A stretch of DNA of 57,867 nucleotides from CAZCZZ01 sp964503335 (lineage in GTDB: Bacteria; Verrucomicrobiota; Kiritimatiellia; CAIVKH01). Under the pieces are notes generated by a model. It saw only the letters and a program-made list of their open reading frames with translations, was not told the DNA's origin and made no database searches. The translations under genes were made by a program, and so were the position numbers. Below are positions 17,568 through 26,806 of the stretch, one piece after another; position 1 is the first letter of the stretch; every line of letters starts with the position of its first letter. Location of the stretch: positions 1-57,867 of the forward strand of contig CAZCZZ010000022.1 in NCBI GenBank assembly GCA_964503335.1, written 5' to 3'.

Positions 17568-18371
17568 ATGACCAACGCGCCGAAGTGGACCGCTCCGCGG
17601 ATCCGGGCCTTGAAAGGCCGCTCCAAGATTACCGTCCTGACGGCGTACGACTACGCCCTGGCACGCGTCATGGACGAGGTCGGCGTCCACATCGCCCTCG
17701 TCGGTGATTCCCTCGGCATGACCGTCCTCGGCTACGAGACGACCCTTCCGGTGACAATGGACGAGATGATTCACCACACGGCGGCCGTAAGCCGCGGCGT
17801 GAAGTCCGCGATGGTCATCACGGACCTGCCCTTTCTCTCGTACCAGGTTTCCATCTCGCAGGCCCTCGAGAATGCCGGCCGCTGCCTCAAGGAAGGCGGG
17901 GCGGATGGCGTGAAGATCGAAGGCGGCGCAGGCCGCGCTGACCTCGTCCGCGAGCTTATCGAGAATGGAATCCCCGTTCTCGGTCACATCGGTCTGCTGC
18001 CGCAAAGCGTCAAAGCCACGGGCGGCTATAAGGTTAAGGGACGCACCGAAGCCGAGGCCGAGCGCCTCGTCCAGGACGCCCGCGCGCTCGAAGATGCTGG
18101 CGCATTCGCGCTCGTGCTGGAAGGGATGCCCGCCGACGTGGGAAGCCAGGTCACGAAATCCATCACCATCCCCACCATCGGCATCGGAGCCGGACCGGGA
18201 TGCGACGGCCAGGTCCTCGTCGTAAACGATCTGCTTGGTATTACCCCACCACCCAGCCCGAAGTTCGTGAAACGATATGCGGAGATCGGCGACACGATCC
18301 GGAAGGCGTTCGAGCAGTACAAGGCCGACGTGGAATCGGGCACCTTCCCGGGCCCTGACCAGCAGTACTAG
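17568..18371 (+). CDS. panB: Ketopantoate hydroxymethyltransferase
   Basis: Transfers a hydroxymethyl group from methylene-tetrahydrofolate to 2-oxoisovalerate, the first step to pantothenate. The 267-residue product has LTAYDY, VGDSLGM (metal ligands), KIEGG, GHIGLLPQS and IPTIGIGAGPGCDGQ in the proper order. The start at 17568 gives MTNAPKWTAP. Its TAG stop lies in the same CTAG tetramer as the stop of the opposing DUF4388 gene. Confidence 0.96.
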   Translation: MTNAPKWTAPRIRALKGRSKITVLTAYDYALARVMDEVGVHIALVGDSLGMTVLGYETTLPVTMDEMIHHTAAVSRGVKSAMVITDLPFLSYQVSISQALENAGRCLKEGGADGVKIEGGAGRADLVRELIENGIPVLGHIGLLPQSVKATGGYKVKGRTEAEAERLVQDARALEDAGAFALVLEGMPADVGSQVTKSITIPTIGIGAGPGCDGQVLVVNDLLGITPPPSPKFVKRYAEIGDTIRKAFEQYKADVESGTFPGPDQQY

Positions 18372-20014
18372 CTGTCGACCCAGCCCTTTTCGTCGATCAT
18401 GCGATGGGCTTCCATCAGGATCGACATGGTGTCGCCCTGGATCATGCGGACACGCGATGAGTTGTCTTCGCGCGTAAAGCGGAAGGAGCCGTTGCGGCGG
18501 CGGAGAATGAGGTCCGCTGCATCCTGTCCACAGCGCGTCCCGGACTGCGCATCGATCACCTGGCCGCGATCAAAGATCAGCTTCTCGACTTGATTGTCGG
18601 GCAGCGTCACGAGCAGGGAGCCGGATTCCCCGGACGAGTGCAGGAACTGCACGACATGGCCCATGGCGAACTTGTCGAGCGTGCCCTGCAGGTCGCCGCC
18701 TTCACCCGAGGGCATGAAGCTGGGCGCCCCGTTGTCGATGATCGATTCGCCTACCGTCGAATAGGAGAACACTTCGTTCGATGGCGACGATCCGTTCGAG
18801 TTCGTCCCGCCGTGAGCAGCGAACTTGCGTGGCGGCATCAGGCGCAGGATCAATGCGCCCTCCAGCAGCACCGTGATGAGCAGGATCTTGTACGTCCACG
18901 AATTCAGCGTGAGAAACTCGGAGAGCTTCGTCTCGATCTCGGGAGGAACAACGGGTTGAGCTATGGCAGCAGGCGCCGACGCGGGCTCAGCAGCCATGCC
19001 TTCGGATCCGGGGACTGCGTCTTCAGCAACGGCAGAGGGTTGTGGTGCAGGCTCAGGGGGTAGAACCTGCACCACATGAGCCGCCGGAGCTTGGGCACTC
19101 GCAGCGACAGTATCTTCAACTTGGGCCTGAACGGAGACCTCCGCGACGGGGTCAACCTCGACGGGTTCAGGCGCCGGGGCGGGTTCAGGCGTGGGTGTAA
19201 AAAACGTAATGGAGGGATCGACCACAGGGGCGCGCGTAGGGATCTTCTTCGTCGCGAGCTTTGTCCCCGCGGCACGCGGTGGCGCTTCCGGTTTGGGGGC
19301 CGGCGCAACACTGTTCTTTTCGTTGGAATTGGTTGCCACAGGCTGCACAGGAGCCACCGTGGTTTCTGCAAAAAGATCCGGCGCATCTTCCTTAACGTAG
19401 GCGACGTCGCGCCTGGGAAGTTCCAGCTCCACGCTCCGACCGAATCGCTCGAGGACGACCGTAAGCTGGCTATCGCCCTCTTCGCCGACCAGATGCAGGC
19501 GTTCGTTTCTTCGCAACAACATGAAGCCGTCCACCGAGCGCGTGCGGGAGCCGAAGATGAGTTCCTTCTCGTTCGTCACCCAGGCCGTTCCCTGTCCGCT
19601 GCTCGTGAGACGTGGTACCGCAACGAGCCTCGACTCAATGCCATCCGAAACCTTTGCCACGTAGTAACGATGGTTGATGTCGATGAGTTCGAGCGTACGA
19701 CCCACATCAAAGGTCTCGCCGGCATCTTCGACCGGCACCGAAATCTCGCTGGTCAGCTTCAGGAGATACTCGGCATGGAATCCATCCGACGGCTCCGAAA
19801 CCACGGACACAGGACGAATCGCCCCTTGCGACGGCAGGGCGGACCCCAGAAGCATGGCGAAGACGCCAGCAATCGACAGGCTTCTCAAATGTGCAAAAAC
19901 GCGCTTGGCGGGATTCCTTCGCCCGCTGGTGGACCTGAAGCCAGACACCGCGGGGAGACGCTGTTCACCCGGTTTTATTGAATCCATCCCCATGACGCAG
20001 GAGTACTTATGCAT
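18368..20014 (-). CDS. Membrane protein with C-terminal DUF4388 domain
   Basis: A 548-residue protein. N-terminal hydrophobic export segment (LSIAGVFAMLLGSALPSQGA near residues 45-65), a beta-rich first third, a long Pro/Ala/Glu linker (about residues 225-360), a second membrane segment (TYKILLITVLLEGALILRL near 380-398), and then a DUF4388/PATAN-type domain (LDKFAMGHVVQFLHSSGESG; LIFDRGQVIDAQSG). The last domain is common in signalling proteins of delta-proteobacteria and PVC bacteria. It appears to connect an outer beta domain to a cytoplasmic module. Several upstream ATGs are possible; none has a clear ribosome-binding site. Confidence 0.75.
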   Translation of the reverse strand: MHKYSCVMGMDSIKPGEQRLPAVSGFRSTSGRRNPAKRVFAHLRSLSIAGVFAMLLGSALPSQGAIRPVSVVSEPSDGFHAEYLLKLTSEISVPVEDAGETFDVGRTLELIDINHRYYVAKVSDGIESRLVAVPRLTSSGQGTAWVTNEKELIFGSRTRSVDGFMLLRRNERLHLVGEEGDSQLTVVLERFGRSVELELPRRDVAYVKEDAPDLFAETTVAPVQPVATNSNEKNSVAPAPKPEAPPRAAGTKLATKKIPTRAPVVDPSITFFTPTPEPAPAPEPVEVDPVAEVSVQAQVEDTVAASAQAPAAHVVQVLPPEPAPQPSAVAEDAVPGSEGMAAEPASAPAAIAQPVVPPEIETKLSEFLTLNSWTYKILLITVLLEGALILRLMPPRKFAAHGGTNSNGSSPSNEVFSYSTVGESIIDNGAPSFMPSGEGGDLQGTLDKFAMGHVVQFLHSSGESGSLLVTLPDNQVEKLIFDRGQVIDAQSGTRCGQDAADLILRRRNGSFRFTREDNSSRVRMIQGDTMSILMEAHRMIDEKGWVDS

Positions 20015-20057
20015 GGATCATGCCAGCACTCGCCCGGGCGTGGCGGAAATCGTGATT

Positions 20058-21866
20058 TCAGGCTGGAATGTGGGCGTAATGGGCTAGGCGGCGCTCAAGT
20101 ACCCTGGTGCTATCACCCAACCCGCCGGGTCGGTTTCGGGCAAGCCAGTTCCGGCGGTAGTCATTCAGGATTTCACCCATGTCACTGGCCAGGGGACCAT
20201 TCCCCTGCTCCTGACCCTTGCGCAACAGAATCCCGCGAGCACAGGCATGAATGAGCATTTGGGACACCGTCGCCATCTCATTCATGATGAGTTCCGCATC
20301 ATCCCGTTTCATCCGCGCCTTCTCGACCGAGCGTATGACATCGAGAATATACCGGCTCGTGGCCACGAGCGCTTCATCGGGCACCGACGCAAGGATCCTG
20401 GCAGGTTGATCCAGATTCAGAATCCGGAAGAGTGCAGAGGCATTCGCGATCAGGTGACCCGTCTTCAGGTACGCATTCCCGAGCCCGAGGACCAGTTGTC
20501 CCATGACTGCCGCTTCGTCCTTGAACACGTGGACATCCAACATGGATTCGAGCGACGCCGACTCATTCGCGCCAAAACACCAGCTCAACGCCGCGCCCCA
20601 TGCATAGCCGGGATAGCTGACCGGCAGCGGCTGCCAGTGCCCGTTGTCGCCCCAATCCGTATTGAGAAATCCGGATGCGCCGTGAGCGAGCCCGTTCCGG
20701 ACCGCACTCCGGATGTTCTCCATCATATTCTGCGTTCGCCCTGCAATCGTGCACCAGGCCGATGTGCCGGGACAGACGTGGAACGCGATGCCGGATTTCG
20801 CGAAGGCCTCGCATTGCGTCGCGAAGGGGTGCTCCGCTTCGTAGCCCCAGACGAGCGCGACGAGGTCACGGGGCAGTTCCGGTATAAGCTCGGGATGGTG
20901 AAGGATGATATCGCCCCAGAAATGCATCGTATGGCCTGAGCGCTGGGTCAGGGCGTGGACTTTCAGCAGGTAGTCGAGGTACACGCGGCCTTTGCCAAGA
21001 CGTTCACACTCCGCCCGACTCTTGCCCTGTCCGAGATCAAACGTCTCATCGCAGCCGACATTCACGTTGTTGCTCGTAAAGCAGGGAAGCAGTTCTGAAA
21101 GCAGTTCATCGACAAGAGCGAGGCTGCGGGGATCAAGCGGGTTGAGGCTGAAGGGATCCGACCGCTTCTCGCTCCACGGCGTCGTGTATCCGTCCGGGCA
21201 CTCCGCGAGTTCGCGGTAGCGCGGGTGCTTCAGCCAACGATGCATGTGACCGAACGTGTTCTGGTTCGGCACCAGTTCGATAAAACGCTCACGGCAGTAG
21301 CGATCGAGTTCACGCACCTGCTCGTGCGTCATCGGACTCGCGAATTCCCACACCTCGCGATGATTGGCATAGGCGAATGTGTGCTCGGTATAGAGCTCCA
21401 CGTGATTGATCTTCCACGCGGAGAGTTCATCGACGATCCGGAACAGCGTTGCCATGGACGGCACCTTGTCCCGGCTGATGTCCACCATCACGCCGCGTAC
21501 AGGAAGATCGGGCGAGTCGACAATCGTCCCGCAGGGCAGTCCAGCAGGGCACTGCCGGATAATCTGTGAAAGCGTCGAGCCCGCGCGAAACACGCCCTCC
21601 GCCGAGCTCGCTTCCACCGTGACACCATCCGGCTCAAGGGCCAGCGTGTAAGCCTCGTGATTCCGGTCGATGCGGGATAAGACCGTCACGGGCACGCCAG
21701 CGGCGGAAAAACCCTCAATCCGTGCCGCAACAACCCGCCACGCCGCGGCGTAGCCGGACCAGGACCACGACCAGCCTGACACCGGCAAGACACCATCGCC
21801 CGCGCTAATACGGCGTGGACGCGGCAGATACACAAGTTTCTCAAGCGAAAGTGGCTCAGAAGGCAT
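20058..21866 (-). CDS. Glycoside hydrolase family 20-like hexosaminidase
   Basis: A 602-residue protein with a GH20b-like N-terminal domain (about 20-135, including YTLALEPDGVTVEASSAEG) and a TIM-barrel (RGVMVDISRDKVPS onward). The catalytic Asp-Glu pair of GH20 appears as D273-E274 in VNVGCDETFDLG. The last 180 residues are helical. GH20 enzymes remove terminal beta-N-acetylhexosamines. There is no signal peptide, so a cytoplasmic role on imported or recycled amino-sugar oligomers is likely. The start at 21866 is chosen over 21884 because the added residues lack conservation. Confidence 0.82.
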   Translation of the reverse strand: MPSEPLSLEKLVYLPRPRRISAGDGVLPVSGWSWSWSGYAAAWRVVAARIEGFSAAGVPVTVLSRIDRNHEAYTLALEPDGVTVEASSAEGVFRAGSTLSQIIRQCPAGLPCGTIVDSPDLPVRGVMVDISRDKVPSMATLFRIVDELSAWKINHVELYTEHTFAYANHREVWEFASPMTHEQVRELDRYCRERFIELVPNQNTFGHMHRWLKHPRYRELAECPDGYTTPWSEKRSDPFSLNPLDPRSLALVDELLSELLPCFTSNNVNVGCDETFDLGQGKSRAECERLGKGRVYLDYLLKVHALTQRSGHTMHFWGDIILHHPELIPELPRDLVALVWGYEAEHPFATQCEAFAKSGIAFHVCPGTSAWCTIAGRTQNMMENIRSAVRNGLAHGASGFLNTDWGDNGHWQPLPVSYPGYAWGAALSWCFGANESASLESMLDVHVFKDEAAVMGQLVLGLGNAYLKTGHLIANASALFRILNLDQPARILASVPDEALVATSRYILDVIRSVEKARMKRDDAELIMNEMATVSQMLIHACARGILLRKGQEQGNGPLASDMGEILNDYRRNWLARNRPGGLGDSTRVLERRLAHYAHIPA

Positions 21867-21915
21867 GCTCTTTTCGTAACACAAAAAAATGACCTAAACC
21901 ACTGCAAGACGAACG

Positions 21916-21944
21916 TTGACATGCCCGGAGGCGCTGCGTACTCT
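21916..21944 (+). promoter_or_regulatory. Sigma-70 promoter of rplU-rpmA
   Basis: Consensus -35 TTGACA at 21916-21921, 17-bp spacer and TACTCT at 21939-21944, ending 30 bp before the rplU ATG. Confidence 0.65.
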
Positions 21945-21974
21945 CCACCCCCTTTGTTAAGGGTTGAAGGAATT

Positions 21975-22292
21975 ATGGAATCTTACGCAGTGATTGAAAC
22001 GGGCGGCAAGCAGTACCGCGTCCAAAAGGGCGATGTACTCGATGTCGAGCTTCTTGCAGGTAACCCGGGCGACAAAGTGACGATTTCGCGCGTCCTGGCC
22101 GTCTCCAACGGCACCGATCTCTCGGTCGGAACGCCCGAAGTCAAGGGCGCCTCGGTCTCCGCCGAAGTCGTCAAACACCTTCGCGCCGACAAGGTGATTG
22201 CGTTCCGCAAGAAGCGCCGCAAGGGTTATAAGAAGAAGCAGGGTCATCGCCAGAACATGACCCAGATCAAGGTCGAAGCAATTTCGGTCTAA
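21975..22292 (+). CDS. rplU: 50S ribosomal protein L21
   Basis: Large-subunit ribosomal protein that binds 23S rRNA. The 105-residue product begins MESYAVIETGGKQYRV and ends with the basic KKRRKGYKKKQGHRQNMTQIKV segment typical of L21. GAAGGAAT is the ribosome-binding site. rpmA follows 22 bp downstream, the nearly universal rplU-rpmA-obg order. Confidence 0.98.
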   Translation: MESYAVIETGGKQYRVQKGDVLDVELLAGNPGDKVTISRVLAVSNGTDLSVGTPEVKGASVSAEVVKHLRADKVIAFRKKRRKGYKKKQGHRQNMTQIKVEAISV

Positions 22293-22314
22293 GCAGAAGG
22301 AAGAGGCACCAGCC

Positions 22315-22569
22315 ATGGCACATAAAAAGGGTCAGGGTTCTACACGAAACGGTCGGGACAGCAATAGCCGACGCCACGGCGTGAAACGCTTTGGTGGCCA
22401 GGAAGTCACCGCCGGCAGCATTCTCGTTCGCCAGCTCGGCACGAAGTTCACCGCCGGACTCAACGTCGGCCAGGGTCGCGACTATACGCTCTTCGCCTTG
22501 AAGGCAGGCGTCGTCGATTTCGATCGTGGCGGCAAGCGCATCAACATCCGCGAGTTGAAGCCCGCGTAA
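22315..22569 (+). CDS. rpmA: 50S ribosomal protein L27
   Basis: Large-subunit protein near the peptidyl-transferase centre. 84 residues beginning MAHKKGQGSTRNGRDSNSRR, then GVKRFGGQEVTAGSILVRQ and GRDYTLFALKAG, all canonical. There is no cleavable N-terminal extension of the firmicute type. Ends just before a strong intrinsic terminator. Confidence 0.98.
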   Translation: MAHKKGQGSTRNGRDSNSRRHGVKRFGGQEVTAGSILVRQLGTKFTAGLNVGQGRDYTLFALKAGVVDFDRGGKRINIRELKPA

Positions 22570-22603
22570 ACGGAATCGGATCTTGGGATTGCCAAAAGCA
22601 GTC

Positions 22604-22629
22604 AAAAGCGCGCCTCCGGGCGCGCTTTT
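22604..22629 (+). terminator. Intrinsic terminator after rpmA
   Basis: AAAAGCGCGC and GCGCGCTTTT form a 10-bp perfect stem around CTCCGG, followed by more T and TGTTTCT. obgE starts 18 bp later, so obgE depends on read-through or a promoter not obvious here. Confidence 0.9.
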
Positions 22630-22647
22630 TGTTTCTAGAAGCAGGGT

Positions 22648-23784
22648 ATGAAAGGTATTGCCTTTAAAGATCGCGTGTTCGTCCAGGTTCACGCGGGCGA
22701 CGGAGGAAACGGCTGCAGGTCGTTCCGCCGCGAGAAGTATATCGACAAGGGCGGTCCTGACGGCGGCGACGGAGGGAACGGCGGAAGCGTCTACCTGCGC
22801 GCGAGCAAGGACGTCGATTCACTCGTCTCCCTCTACTACCAGCCCGTCCAGCGCGCTGAACACGGCGAGCACGGCAAAGGTGCCCAGCGTTCAGGCGGCA
22901 ATGGGTCGGATCTCTACATCCTCGTGCCGTGCGGCACGGAAGCCTGGGAAGTCTCGGCGCCTTCTGAACCCATCGCAGCCGATGTTGAATACGATACCAG
23001 CGAGCCGATCGACTTCTCGAAGGAAGCCGAAGACCCCGGCACGTCCGTATTTGACAAGCCGCGCGATCACCTCGGCGAAGTGGTCCACGACGGCGACACC
23101 ATGCTGATCGCGCAGGGTGGACGAGGCGGCCTGGGTAACCAGCACTTCGCCACACCCACGCATCAAGCACCCCGCGAATTCACCGAAGGTACGCCCGGCG
23201 AATCCCTCATGGTGATCCTCGAATTGAAGACCGTCGCGGACGTGGGCTTGGTGGGCTACCCGAACGCCGGCAAATCCACGTTGCTCAGCGTGCTCACCAA
23301 TGCACATCCAAAGATCGCGCCCTACCCTTTCACGACCGTGAACCCGCTGATCGGAACGATGATGTTCGACGACTACTCATCAATCCGCATCGCCGATATT
23401 CCGGGCCTCATTGACGGAGCGCACAAAGGCATCGGCCTCGGCTACGACTTCCTTCGTCACGTCGAACGGTCCAGCTTCCTGATCTTCGTCATCGACATGG
23501 CGGGGTCGGAAGGTCGCGACCCCGTGACAGATTTCAAGAACCTGCGCAAGGAGCTGAAGCTCTATCGCGAGGAGCTGATGCACCGACCGTTTGTAGTCGT
23601 CGCCAACAAGATGGACCTTCCCGAAGCCGCGGAGAACCTTCCCCGCTTCAAGAAGGAAACGAAGACGACACCGTTCCTCATCGCCGCCGCAACGGGCCAG
23701 GGCATCCCCGAACTCCGCACCGCCATCCACGAATGGCGCCGCGGCCTCAGGGTTTTCGGCTCCGATTCCCCCTCTTACTCATAA
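22648..23784 (+). CDS. obgE: Obg-family GTPase
   Basis: GTPase acting in 50S assembly and stress control. The 378-residue product has the glycine-rich Obg fold (GDGGNGCRSFRREKY, GGPDGGDGGNGG) in residues 1-160, then the G domain: G1 GYPNAGKSTLL, G3 DIPGL, G4 NKMD and G5-like AAATGQGI. The C-terminal OCT extension is absent. The stop lies inside a TAATC-repeat hairpin. Confidence 0.97.
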   Translation: MKGIAFKDRVFVQVHAGDGGNGCRSFRREKYIDKGGPDGGDGGNGGSVYLRASKDVDSLVSLYYQPVQRAEHGEHGKGAQRSGGNGSDLYILVPCGTEAWEVSAPSEPIAADVEYDTSEPIDFSKEAEDPGTSVFDKPRDHLGEVVHDGDTMLIAQGGRGGLGNQHFATPTHQAPREFTEGTPGESLMVILELKTVADVGLVGYPNAGKSTLLSVLTNAHPKIAPYPFTTVNPLIGTMMFDDYSSIRIADIPGLIDGAHKGIGLGYDFLRHVERSSFLIFVIDMAGSEGRDPVTDFKNLRKELKLYREELMHRPFVVVANKMDLPEAAENLPRFKKETKTTPFLIAAATGQGIPELRTAIHEWRRGLRVFGSDSPSYS

Positions 23785-23853
23785 TCGTAATCATAATCTT
23801 CCGAACTTCTGATTCGGATGAGCCGAAGAGTACGATTACGATTATGATTATGA
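23779..23853. terminator. Hairpin of 6-bp (ATAATC/GTAATC) repeats at the obgE stop
   Basis: TCATAATCGTAATCATAATC (23779-23798) pairs with the right arm 23834-23853 with two non-Watson-Crick positions. A second small hairpin (TTCCGAA and TTCGGATGAGCCGAA) sits in the loop. The left arm includes the obgE TAA. It probably protects or ends the obgE message, and belongs to the same class as 13992-14038. Confidence 0.5.
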
Positions 23854-23885
23854 ACGAGGACACCCCCCTGTAAGGTTTCACCCCG

Positions 23886-24524
23886 ATGCGCGACACACTT
23901 TCCATGAATCGAGTATATTCAGTGCTGTTGGCCGCTTTGTTCTCTGCAGTCGTTGCGCAGACCACATCAGGTGAAGATATGAACGCCCCCATGGAACCAA
24001 AGGAATCGAAACTCGAAACCGCCACGCTCGCTGGTGGTTGCTTCTGGTGTATTGAGGCCGTCTTCGAGCAGACGCCCGGCGTGAAGAGCGTCGTTTCAGG
24101 TTACATTGGCGGCATCGAGCCAAACCCCAGCTACGATCAAGTCTGCTCCGGTCGCACGGGCCACGCCGAGGCCTGTCAGATCACCTTCGATCCGTCGATC
24201 ATCAGCTTCAAACAACTCCTCGACGTCTTCTGGGGCGCCCACGATCCCACGCAACTGAACCGCCAGGGCAACGACATCGGAACCCAATATCGCTCCGCCG
24301 TGTTCTATCACTCGGACGAGCAGAAGAAGACCACCGAGGAATCGATCGCTGCCTTGAACGCATCGGGTCACTACAAGGACAAAGTCGTCACCACGCTGGA
24401 GCCCGCAGGCGTCTTCTACGCAGCCGAGGCGTATCATCAGGAATACTACCGCAACAATCGCGCGCAGCCCTACTGCCAGTACGTGATCAAACCCAAGCTG
24501 AAGAAGCTCGGCCTCAATCCTTGA
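23886..24524 (+). CDS. msrA: Peptide-methionine (S)-S-oxide reductase, exported
   Basis: Reduces methionine-S-sulfoxide in proteins. The 212-residue product has the active-site GCFWC near residue 51, VVSGYIGG, GRTGHAEACQITFDP and YHQEYYRNN, all standard for MsrA. A signal peptide (MNRVYSVLLAALFSAVVA after a short leader) places it in the periplasm. Starts at 23886 and 23904 are both possible. Confidence 0.94.
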   Translation: MRDTLSMNRVYSVLLAALFSAVVAQTTSGEDMNAPMEPKESKLETATLAGGCFWCIEAVFEQTPGVKSVVSGYIGGIEPNPSYDQVCSGRTGHAEACQITFDPSIISFKQLLDVFWGAHDPTQLNRQGNDIGTQYRSAVFYHSDEQKKTTEESIAALNASGHYKDKVVTTLEPAGVFYAAEAYHQEYYRNNRAQPYCQYVIKPKLKKLGLNP

Positions 24525-24578
24525 AGCTCGGCAGTCGCACGGTCAGCACTTTGGCAGGAATGCGGTGAGAAATGCGGG

Positions 24579-24842
24579 TTAATCCTTGCGGCGTTGCAGC
24601 ATCTTGAAGCAAGCATCCGGTTTCCCGCAAAGACGATTCACGGGCACCGAGAGTATCTTCGACAGTGCCACCAACTCGAAATCAGCAACCCATCGAGTCT
24701 GGCCCTCGATCTTCGCAATCACGTCCCTGCCGATGTCCCATCCAAACTTTTGCCCGCGCGCCGCTAGTTCTGGCTGGGAAAGACCCAATTGATAGCGACA
24801 CCTTCTAACCATCGGCCCTATGGCGTTGCGCGGCTTTTTCAT
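24579..24842 (-). CDS. Small XRE-family HTH regulator
   Basis: An 87-residue one-domain regulator with a Cro/CI-type helix-turn-helix: RRCRYQLGLSQPELAARGQ, recognition part DVIAKIEGQTRWVADFELVALSKIL. The C-terminus is short and basic (MLQRRKD). It is divergent from the secreted-protein genes beginning at 24914, with 71 bp between starts, so it may regulate them. The partial inverted pair TCGTGCC (near 24845) and GGCACGA (near 24904) could be an operator, but this is weak. Confidence 0.83.
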   Translation of the reverse strand: MKKPRNAIGPMVRRCRYQLGLSQPELAARGQKFGWDIGRDVIAKIEGQTRWVADFELVALSKILSVPVNRLCGKPDACFKMLQRRKD

Positions 24843-24913
24843 CTCGTGCCAAATTCAGCACTTGACGTTACAACGCATGAGCGTATGACTCGTACCGAGC
24901 TCGGCACGATTAC

Positions 24914-26806
24914 ATGGTTCAAGAGTTCAAACGGCTATGGGGGAGATCGGACAAGAAAACGCTGCCATTACTCGCGCTTGGCGTGCTCTCGGCAACGCTG
25001 ATCTTCTCGACCGCCCAAGAGAAGAACGATCTGCCGTTCAGCCAAGATGACTTTGACTCGATCACTTCTCACCAACTCAACAACATCTACGACCTCGAGC
25101 GGTGGTTTGCGGAGCAGCAAAACGTATTCCTGCCCATCCTTCCGCCGCCCGCTGATTTCATCCTGAGCAATCAGCCCGGCGAGCCGGATCTGCTGCCCTT
25201 CAACGCTAAGAAGTTTCCCAAGGATTTCACGGCGGGACTATTCGGCATCAAGCAATACAGCGTGTCGGTATACCCGATCACGATCATCGAGGATGCGAAG
25301 ACACGCGCGTTGAAGTTCTATAACTTCGACGGGAAAGATTTCTTCACGCTGGATGCCGCCGCGGAGTACGACCCCTTCGCCTACCTCAAGGAACGCAGAC
25401 CCGGCCTCTATTCGGCCAATGCCAATCCGGCCAATCGTAATTACTGGCAGGGCATCTTTGACCCGGCTCGTGTCCAAATCACGGTCAGCCTCATTGCTCC
25501 AGATGACGTGGCGCACTGGCTCTACGCTAAAGCCAAGGTTGAGGCGGAGCAGGAATCGGAAGTGGAAGGCGGCGGCGAGATGTTGCGGGTCATGCTGGAG
25601 AACTCGACGACCAATATCTATTTCACGCAGGTCAAGAAGGTGACCAACGGTGTGAGTATGACCATCGCGTACCCAAGCGGATTTACGAATGGATTGGATG
25701 TGTTCACGTGCAATGAGTTGGCCCCTGAAATCTGGAACATCGCGACGCTGGCCCTTCCGACCACCGGCACCAATCTGACGTGGGTGGATACGAATTCTTG
25801 GATCTCCACCGGAATTCCTGTGCGGATGTATGCGGCTTCCGATGCGACGACCGACGCGGACGGCGACGGTTACCCGGACGGACGCGAGATCATGGTGTAC
25901 GACACGGACCCGAACGCCGCGACATCGCGGCCCGTGCAGGTTTCGGGCACGATCAGCTACAGCGGCGCGGAGACGGGCACGATTTACGTTCTGTTCAATC
26001 TCGAATCCGACAGTTGGTCACTGGCGAAGTCCCTTTCGATGTCCAATCCCGGTGCGTACACAAATATCCACATCGGTAACTATCAGAGCTACTGGTTCAG
26101 CGCGTTCCGTGATGTGAACGGCAACTTTACGCGCGACACATGGGAGCCGTGGGGCATCTACAACCAGAACTCGACGCTGATCACAGGCAACACCAGCGGG
26201 ATCAACATCACCTTGCAGGATGTGCCGTCCGTGTGGGGCCAGGTATCGTACACGGGCAGCGCAACCGGCGACGTGTACGTGGTAGCGGTGAGCAGTTCAA
26301 ACAGTTGGGACATGACGCACCAGACCGTTCTCTCTTGGGTGCAGAGCGTCGGCGAAACGGGCGACCAGCATTACGTCACATTCCCCGCGAGCTACCAGAT
26401 TGCCGGGTTCCCATCTTCAAACTACTGGATTCGCGCCTTCATGGACGAGGACGCCAACGCCGCGTTCACAGCCGGTGAACCGGTGGGCGAATACTCGACA
26501 ACCGCGATCCCTGTCAGCAACCGACTCACCGGCATCAACATCACGCTGAATCTGGATTCGGACGGAGATGGGTTCTCTGACTTTGAAGAGCTCTATTTGA
26601 CGGGTACGAACCCTACGAATTCCGAAGATGGGATTACTATGCTTGCTGAAGCGCGATCAAGAATCACAGCGCATTGGGGAGCCATCTTCACCAATGAGCC
26701 GACTTTCAACAATGCTCCAGGATCACCGTCGGATCTCAGTGACCTCCAATCGGTTCTTCAAGTCTTAGCGACCAACTACTTTGTTGGAGGACCCGCTACG
26801 CCATGA
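24914..26806 (+). CDS. Large secreted protein with thrombospondin-3-like calcium motifs and two beta-sandwich repeats
   Basis: A 630-residue protein. Signal/anchor LLALGVLSATLIFSTAQ near residues 19-35; a unique N-terminal region to about 320; a calcium-type motif DADGDGYPDGRE; two imperfect repeats of about 100 residues (about 340-436 and 437-546), each ending SGINITLQD or TGINITLNL; then a second motif LDSDGDGFSDFEELYLTGTNP. These Asp-rich loops are thrombospondin-type-3-like and usually hold Ca2+ as spacers in surface proteins. The stop overlaps the next gene by ATGA. Function unknown. Confidence 0.72.
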   Translation: MVQEFKRLWGRSDKKTLPLLALGVLSATLIFSTAQEKNDLPFSQDDFDSITSHQLNNIYDLERWFAEQQNVFLPILPPPADFILSNQPGEPDLLPFNAKKFPKDFTAGLFGIKQYSVSVYPITIIEDAKTRALKFYNFDGKDFFTLDAAAEYDPFAYLKERRPGLYSANANPANRNYWQGIFDPARVQITVSLIAPDDVAHWLYAKAKVEAEQESEVEGGGEMLRVMLENSTTNIYFTQVKKVTNGVSMTIAYPSGFTNGLDVFTCNELAPEIWNIATLALPTTGTNLTWVDTNSWISTGIPVRMYAASDATTDADGDGYPDGREIMVYDTDPNAATSRPVQVSGTISYSGAETGTIYVLFNLESDSWSLAKSLSMSNPGAYTNIHIGNYQSYWFSAFRDVNGNFTRDTWEPWGIYNQNSTLITGNTSGINITLQDVPSVWGQVSYTGSATGDVYVVAVSSSNSWDMTHQTVLSWVQSVGETGDQHYVTFPASYQIAGFPSSNYWIRAFMDEDANAAFTAGEPVGEYSTTAIPVSNRLTGINITLNLDSDGDGFSDFEELYLTGTNPTNSEDGITMLAEARSRITAHWGAIFTNEPTFNNAPGSPSDLSDLQSVLQVLATNYFVGGPATP

